Source: Nitrospiraceae bacterium
GTDB taxonomy: Bacteria; Nitrospirota; UBA9217
Assembly: GCA_003454665.1 (NCBI GenBank)
Contig: DMKB01000015.1
Coordinates: forward strand, 1,172 to 9,901
Direction: 5' to 3'
DNA length: 8,730 nt
The notes under the pieces are model-generated. The model searched no databases, was not told the origin of the DNA, and saw nothing but the letters and a program-made list of their open reading frames with translations. How positions within the stretch are numbered: position 1 is the stretch's first letter; every line of letters begins with the position of its first letter. The translations under genes were made by a program, and so were the position numbers. Positions 6,674-8,730 of the stretch are shown here, piece after piece.

Positions 6674-6790
6674 TCTTTTAGCCGCGAATCAACACGAATT
6701 AACGCGAATGTTAGAGAATCAATCTCTTGTAAAGGCCAACCTCTCATGCTCAAGCGCTTTCTTAGAAAAATTCAATATGATTGCCAACTG
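6674..6790. repeat. Direct duplication, unit 2 (contains the intact GxxExxY 3' end)
   Basis: Partner of 6534-6649. It contains the 29-nt repeat copy at 6681-6709 and the last 24 or so codons of the GxxExxY gene. Confidence 0.8.
6681..6709 (+). repeat. 29-nt 10-bp-period repeat, copy 2 (3' arm of the GxxExxY cassette)
   Basis: Identical to 6541-6569. It begins 10 nt past the GxxExxY stop codon and pairs in inverted orientation with 7151-7179 on the other side of the gene. Confidence 0.8.
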
Positions 6791-7111
6791 AAAGCCGGTA
6801 GCTTTCAGATAATTCAGCACTTGTGATCTATGAGCATCGATAATCCTGTCAACGGACTCAAGCTCAAGAATAATCTTGTCTTCAATAACGATATCGGCAT
6901 AATAATCACCAACCACTTCACCCCGAAAACAGACCGAAATAGGCGCCTGCTGTAATGCCGTTATCCCCTCCTGCCGCAGAAGCAGCATCATGGCGCTCTC
7001 ATATACTTTCTCCGAGAACCCGAAACCCAGCTCACGATGCACCTGCATTGCAAGCCCTACTATCCGATACGACAGATCCTTATAAAGTATTTTTTCGGCG
7101 TTCATGTTCAT
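6719..7111 (-). CDS. GxxExxY-family protein (PD-(D/E)XK nuclease-like)
   Basis: A 130-aa product with the family signature GFSEKVY at residues 31-37, preceded by AMQVHRELG, and the typical later segments VGDYYADIVIEDKIILELE and LNYLKATGFQLAIILNFS. The family is placed in the PD-(D/E)XK nuclease superfamily, and its cellular role is unknown. Asp73 and Glu83 fit the acidic positions. The residue usually Lys in the ELK motif is Glu85 here (ELES), so catalytic activity is doubtful. The start may be the ATG at 7111 or the one at 7105; neither has a strong ribosome binding site. The gene splits a kinase-regulator pair and lies between inverted 29-nt repeats, with a decayed copy of its own 3' end beside it. 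This suggests an insertion rather than an original operon member. Confidence 0.9.
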   Translation of the reverse strand: MNMNAEKILYKDLSYRIVGLAMQVHRELGFGFSEKVYESAMMLLLRQEGITALQQAPISVCFRGEVVGDYYADIVIEDKIILELESVDRIIDAHRSQVLNYLKATGFQLAIILNFSKKALEHERLAFTRD

Positions 7112-7150
7112 TCACATCAAGCCTGACAGTCAGTCTGTTTCTATTTTTTT

Positions 7151-7179
7151 ATTCGCGTTTATTAGCGATAATTCGCGGC
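7151..7179 (-). repeat. 29-nt 10-bp-period repeat, inverted copy (5' arm of the GxxExxY cassette)
   Basis: On the minus strand it begins GCCGCGAAT and ends CGCGAAT, with a decayed middle unit (CGCTAAT), keeping the 29-nt length and 10-bp phase. It starts six T residues after the kinase TAG stop codon at 7186-7188. Confidence 0.7.
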
Positions 7180-7185
7180 AAAAAA

Positions 7186-8445
7186 CTATCCTTTCGGCAA
7201 AACCACACTAAACACCGTCCCCTTTCCTTCCTCGCTCTCCGCCTCGATACGGCCGCCGTGGGACAGGATGATCTTATGGACAAGGGCCAGCCCCAGGCCG
7301 ACGCCCTTGTCCTTCGTCGTAAAAAAGGGCAGAAAAATCTTCTTGAGCGTATCGCGGGGAATGCCGAGACCGTTGTCACGAAACGTGAGCTTCAGATCTT
7401 TCCCAACCTGTCCCTCGACGCTCAACGTGCCCCCCTCGGGCATGGCATCAAAGGCATTCGACAGGAGATTGGCGAAGGCCTGTCTCATGAGCCCCTCGTC
7501 CAGCATGATCACGCTGTCTTCCAGATGAAACTCAGTCGTGACACGCCCGTCGGAGTCCCGTGTTTGCTGCAGCGTCGAGAGGCACTCCTCGAGCATTTCC
7601 CTGACATTGACCTCAGTACGGTTGAGCGCTGCAGGCCTCGCGAAAGTCAGGAGGTCATCTATGATCCGGTTCATGCCCGCTATTTCATCGCCCACGTCCT
7701 GGATGATTTTATTTGTCGTGCCGTCGGCTTTTTTCGACAGGAGCTTGAGATACCCGGCAATGACGGCCATGGGATTCCGGAGCTCATGGGCGATACCGGC
7801 GGACATTTCGCCGAGTGCTGTCAGCCGCTCGCGAAGCTCGATCTGCTCCTGGAGACTTTTTACCTCAGTGAGATCAGAGAACGAGAGGATGACGCCGAGA
7901 GCCGCGCCGTGCCGGTCCCGCAGGAGCACGGCGTTGAAGCCGAGCCAGATCTGTTCGCCCTTCCGTTTGACGGCGGTTTCGTTCCTCGTGGACGGCAGCT
8001 CCTGCTCAAAGGTCTCTCTGATCAGGTCACAGAGATCCCCGCTTTCGAAGATGTCCCGGCATGAACTGCCGAGGGCCTGCTCCCGCGGCATGTCGAGAAT
8101 CTCCTCGGCCGAGCGGTTGAAGGTGGTGATCTTTCCATCACGGTCGAAGGTAATAACGCCGCTCGGCACGCACTGGAGAATATCTTCATTATACGTCTCG
8201 ACATTTTCCGCCCGCTGCTCCGCGAGCGACTTGAGCTGCTGAAGCTCCTTTTCTTTTTCTTTCAGTTGCTTTGTTACGTCATGAAAGGCGTTGATGACAA
8301 AGCCGACGCTCTCTGTCTTTTCCCGCTTGTCCTTCTGGATGCCGACTTCGCTCCGGTAGCGGCGTATCGAGCCCCACAGGAGAGCGGCGCCCATGATGAT
8401 GATGAGCAGGCCGAAAAACAGGACGACTGAGAACGATGACATCAT
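7186..8445 (-). CDS. PAS-domain sensor histidine kinase (NtrB/PilS-like)
   Basis: A 419-aa membrane-anchored sensor kinase. One transmembrane helix lies at about residues 5-25, followed by a short cytoplasmic coiled coil (about 55-85). A PAS domain (about 88-195) has PSGVITFDRDGKITTFN near its start and LSFSDLTEVK at its end. In the HisKA domain the phosphorylated His220 sits in AGIAHELRNPM. The ATPase domain has the N box NLLSNAFDAM (326-335), G1 DNGLGIP (357-363), the F box PFFTTK and G2 GVGLGLAL (381-388). There is no periplasmic sensing domain, so the signal is probably internal or from the membrane. The start overlaps the pilD stop as ATGA, implying translational coupling. The likely target is the regulator at 5100-6488. 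PilS is plausible from context, but PilS proteins often have more transmembrane helices, so I leave the symbol empty. Confidence 0.93.
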   Translation of the reverse strand: MMSSFSVVLFFGLLIIIMGAALLWGSIRRYRSEVGIQKDKREKTESVGFVINAFHDVTKQLKEKEKELQQLKSLAEQRAENVETYNEDILQCVPSGVITFDRDGKITTFNRSAEEILDMPREQALGSSCRDIFESGDLCDLIRETFEQELPSTRNETAVKRKGEQIWLGFNAVLLRDRHGAALGVILSFSDLTEVKSLQEQIELRERLTALGEMSAGIAHELRNPMAVIAGYLKLLSKKADGTTNKIIQDVGDEIAGMNRIIDDLLTFARPAALNRTEVNVREMLEECLSTLQQTRDSDGRVTTEFHLEDSVIMLDEGLMRQAFANLLSNAFDAMPEGGTLSVEGQVGKDLKLTFRDNGLGIPRDTLKKIFLPFFTTKDKGVGLGLALVHKIILSHGGRIEAESEEGKGTVFSVVLPKG

Positions 8446-8730
8446 AGGCGGATCAGCCCCACGTACCAGAAGACAAGATCAGAGCCGTAAAAAAGGGTCA
8501 CGACAGCGCCGATGGCCAGGAACGGCCCGAAGGGAATCACCCGGTCCATCTGGTGACGCCGCAACAGAATGAGTGCAATACCGATTACCGATCCAGACAG
8601 CGCGCCGAGCATGATCGTAAGGAGGGCCCCCTTCCATCCGAGGAAGCTGCCGATCATGGCCATGAGCTTCACGTCGCCTCCCCCCATGGCCTCTATGTTC
8701 CTGAGTTTTTCCCAGAGCCATCCGATGAAC
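8442..8730 (-). CDS. pilD: Type IV prepilin peptidase, C-terminal part (5' end outside the window)
   Basis: Integral inner-membrane aspartic protease (peptidase family A24) that cleaves and N-methylates type IV prepilins and type II secretion pseudopilins. Only the last 95 codons are visible. They begin in frame at base 8729, and the GTTC at the window edge continues into FIGWLWEKLRN. The second catalytic motif EAMGGGDVKLMAMIG supplies the active Asp of the GxGD protease signature. The following hydrophobic segments LLTIMLGALSGSVIGIALI and IPFGPFLAIGAVVTLF are typical of the family's C-terminal helices. The first catalytic Asp and any N-terminal zinc/methylase domain lie outside the window. 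The stop overlaps the kinase start by 4 nt. The internal Met at 8687 is not the start. Confidence 0.93.
   Translation of the reverse strand, partial: FIGWLWEKLRNIEAMGGGDVKLMAMIGSFLGWKGALLTIMLGALSGSVIGIALILLRRHQMDRVIPFGPFLAIGAVVTLFYGSDLVFWYVGLIRL

Larger units (their letters stand above)
6681..7179 (-). mobile_element. Putative GxxExxY cassette bounded by inverted 29-nt repeats
   Basis: A 499-bp block made of a 29-nt arm, the GxxExxY gene and an inverted 29-nt arm, lying between a histidine kinase and its likely regulator. No transposase, integrase or clear target-site duplication is visible. Mobility is inferred only from the arms, the interrupted gene pair and the adjacent relic. Confidence 0.35.

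Noticed and set aside
6606..6791. Plus-strand 61-aa reading frame in the duplicated region
   Set aside because: It reads antisense through both copies of the GxxExxY 3' end and the repeats. Its two similar halves (FLRKFNMIVN and FLEKFNMIAN) only reflect the duplication.
7123..7133. Palindrome CTGACAGTCAG upstream of the GxxExxY start
   Set aside because: It is a perfect 5-bp inverted repeat, but too short to call an operator or terminator, and there is no second copy in the window.
6955..8064. Plus-strand 369-aa reading frame
   Set aside because: It is antisense to the histidine kinase and GxxExxY genes, with no recognisable domain. Long opposite-strand frames are common over GC-rich codons.

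Overview
The window is a chromosomal stretch of a Gram-negative bacterium of moderate GC content. All seven complete genes and one partial gene lie on the minus strand, so transcription runs from base 8730 down to base 1. A prepilin peptidase followed by an NtrB-like kinase and a sigma-54 response regulator, plus intergenic spaces full of short-period repeats, suggests a Nitrospirota or Desulfobacterota (former Deltaproteobacteria) genome. That placement is inference; no rRNA or marker tree is available here.

Layout in transcription order. (1) 8730-8442: 3' end of a type IV prepilin peptidase (pilD). (2) 8445-7186: one-TM PAS histidine kinase, overlapping pilD by ATGA. (3) 7179-6541: a cassette-like block with a GxxExxY-family gene between inverted 29-nt repeats, followed by a decayed duplicate of that gene's 3' end. 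(4) 6488-5100: NtrC/PilR-type response regulator. (5) 5099-4796: about 300 bp without genes, holding a 17-nt inverted repeat around a 7-bp-period CTG array. (6) 4780-3698: secreted or periplasmic coiled-coil protein of unknown function. (7) 3615-1585: NAD-dependent DNA ligase (ligA). (8) 1588-1172: four-helix-bundle (S23/IVS-type) protein, overlapping ligA by ATGA and framed by inverted 7-bp-period repeats. (9) 1059-214: endonuclease IV (nfo). (10) 213-1: gene-free, again inverted short-period repeats around a CTG heptad array.

Functionally there are two core modules. The pilD-kinase-regulator set looks like a PilS/PilR-type system controlling type IV pili or a related sigma-54 regulon. The ligA-nfo pair supplies AP-site incision and nick sealing for base-excision repair. 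Between their members sit small accessory genes and microrepeats. The most interesting signal is this intergenic layer. Four separate spaces carry arrays with 7-, 9- or 10-bp periods, each arranged as an inverted pair. Two pairs enclose a small ORF (GxxExxY; four-helix bundle) and two enclose a CTG heptad array. Several abut the stop codon of the preceding gene. This may be a family of small mobile or regulatory cassettes, but no mobility or function is shown by the sequence alone.
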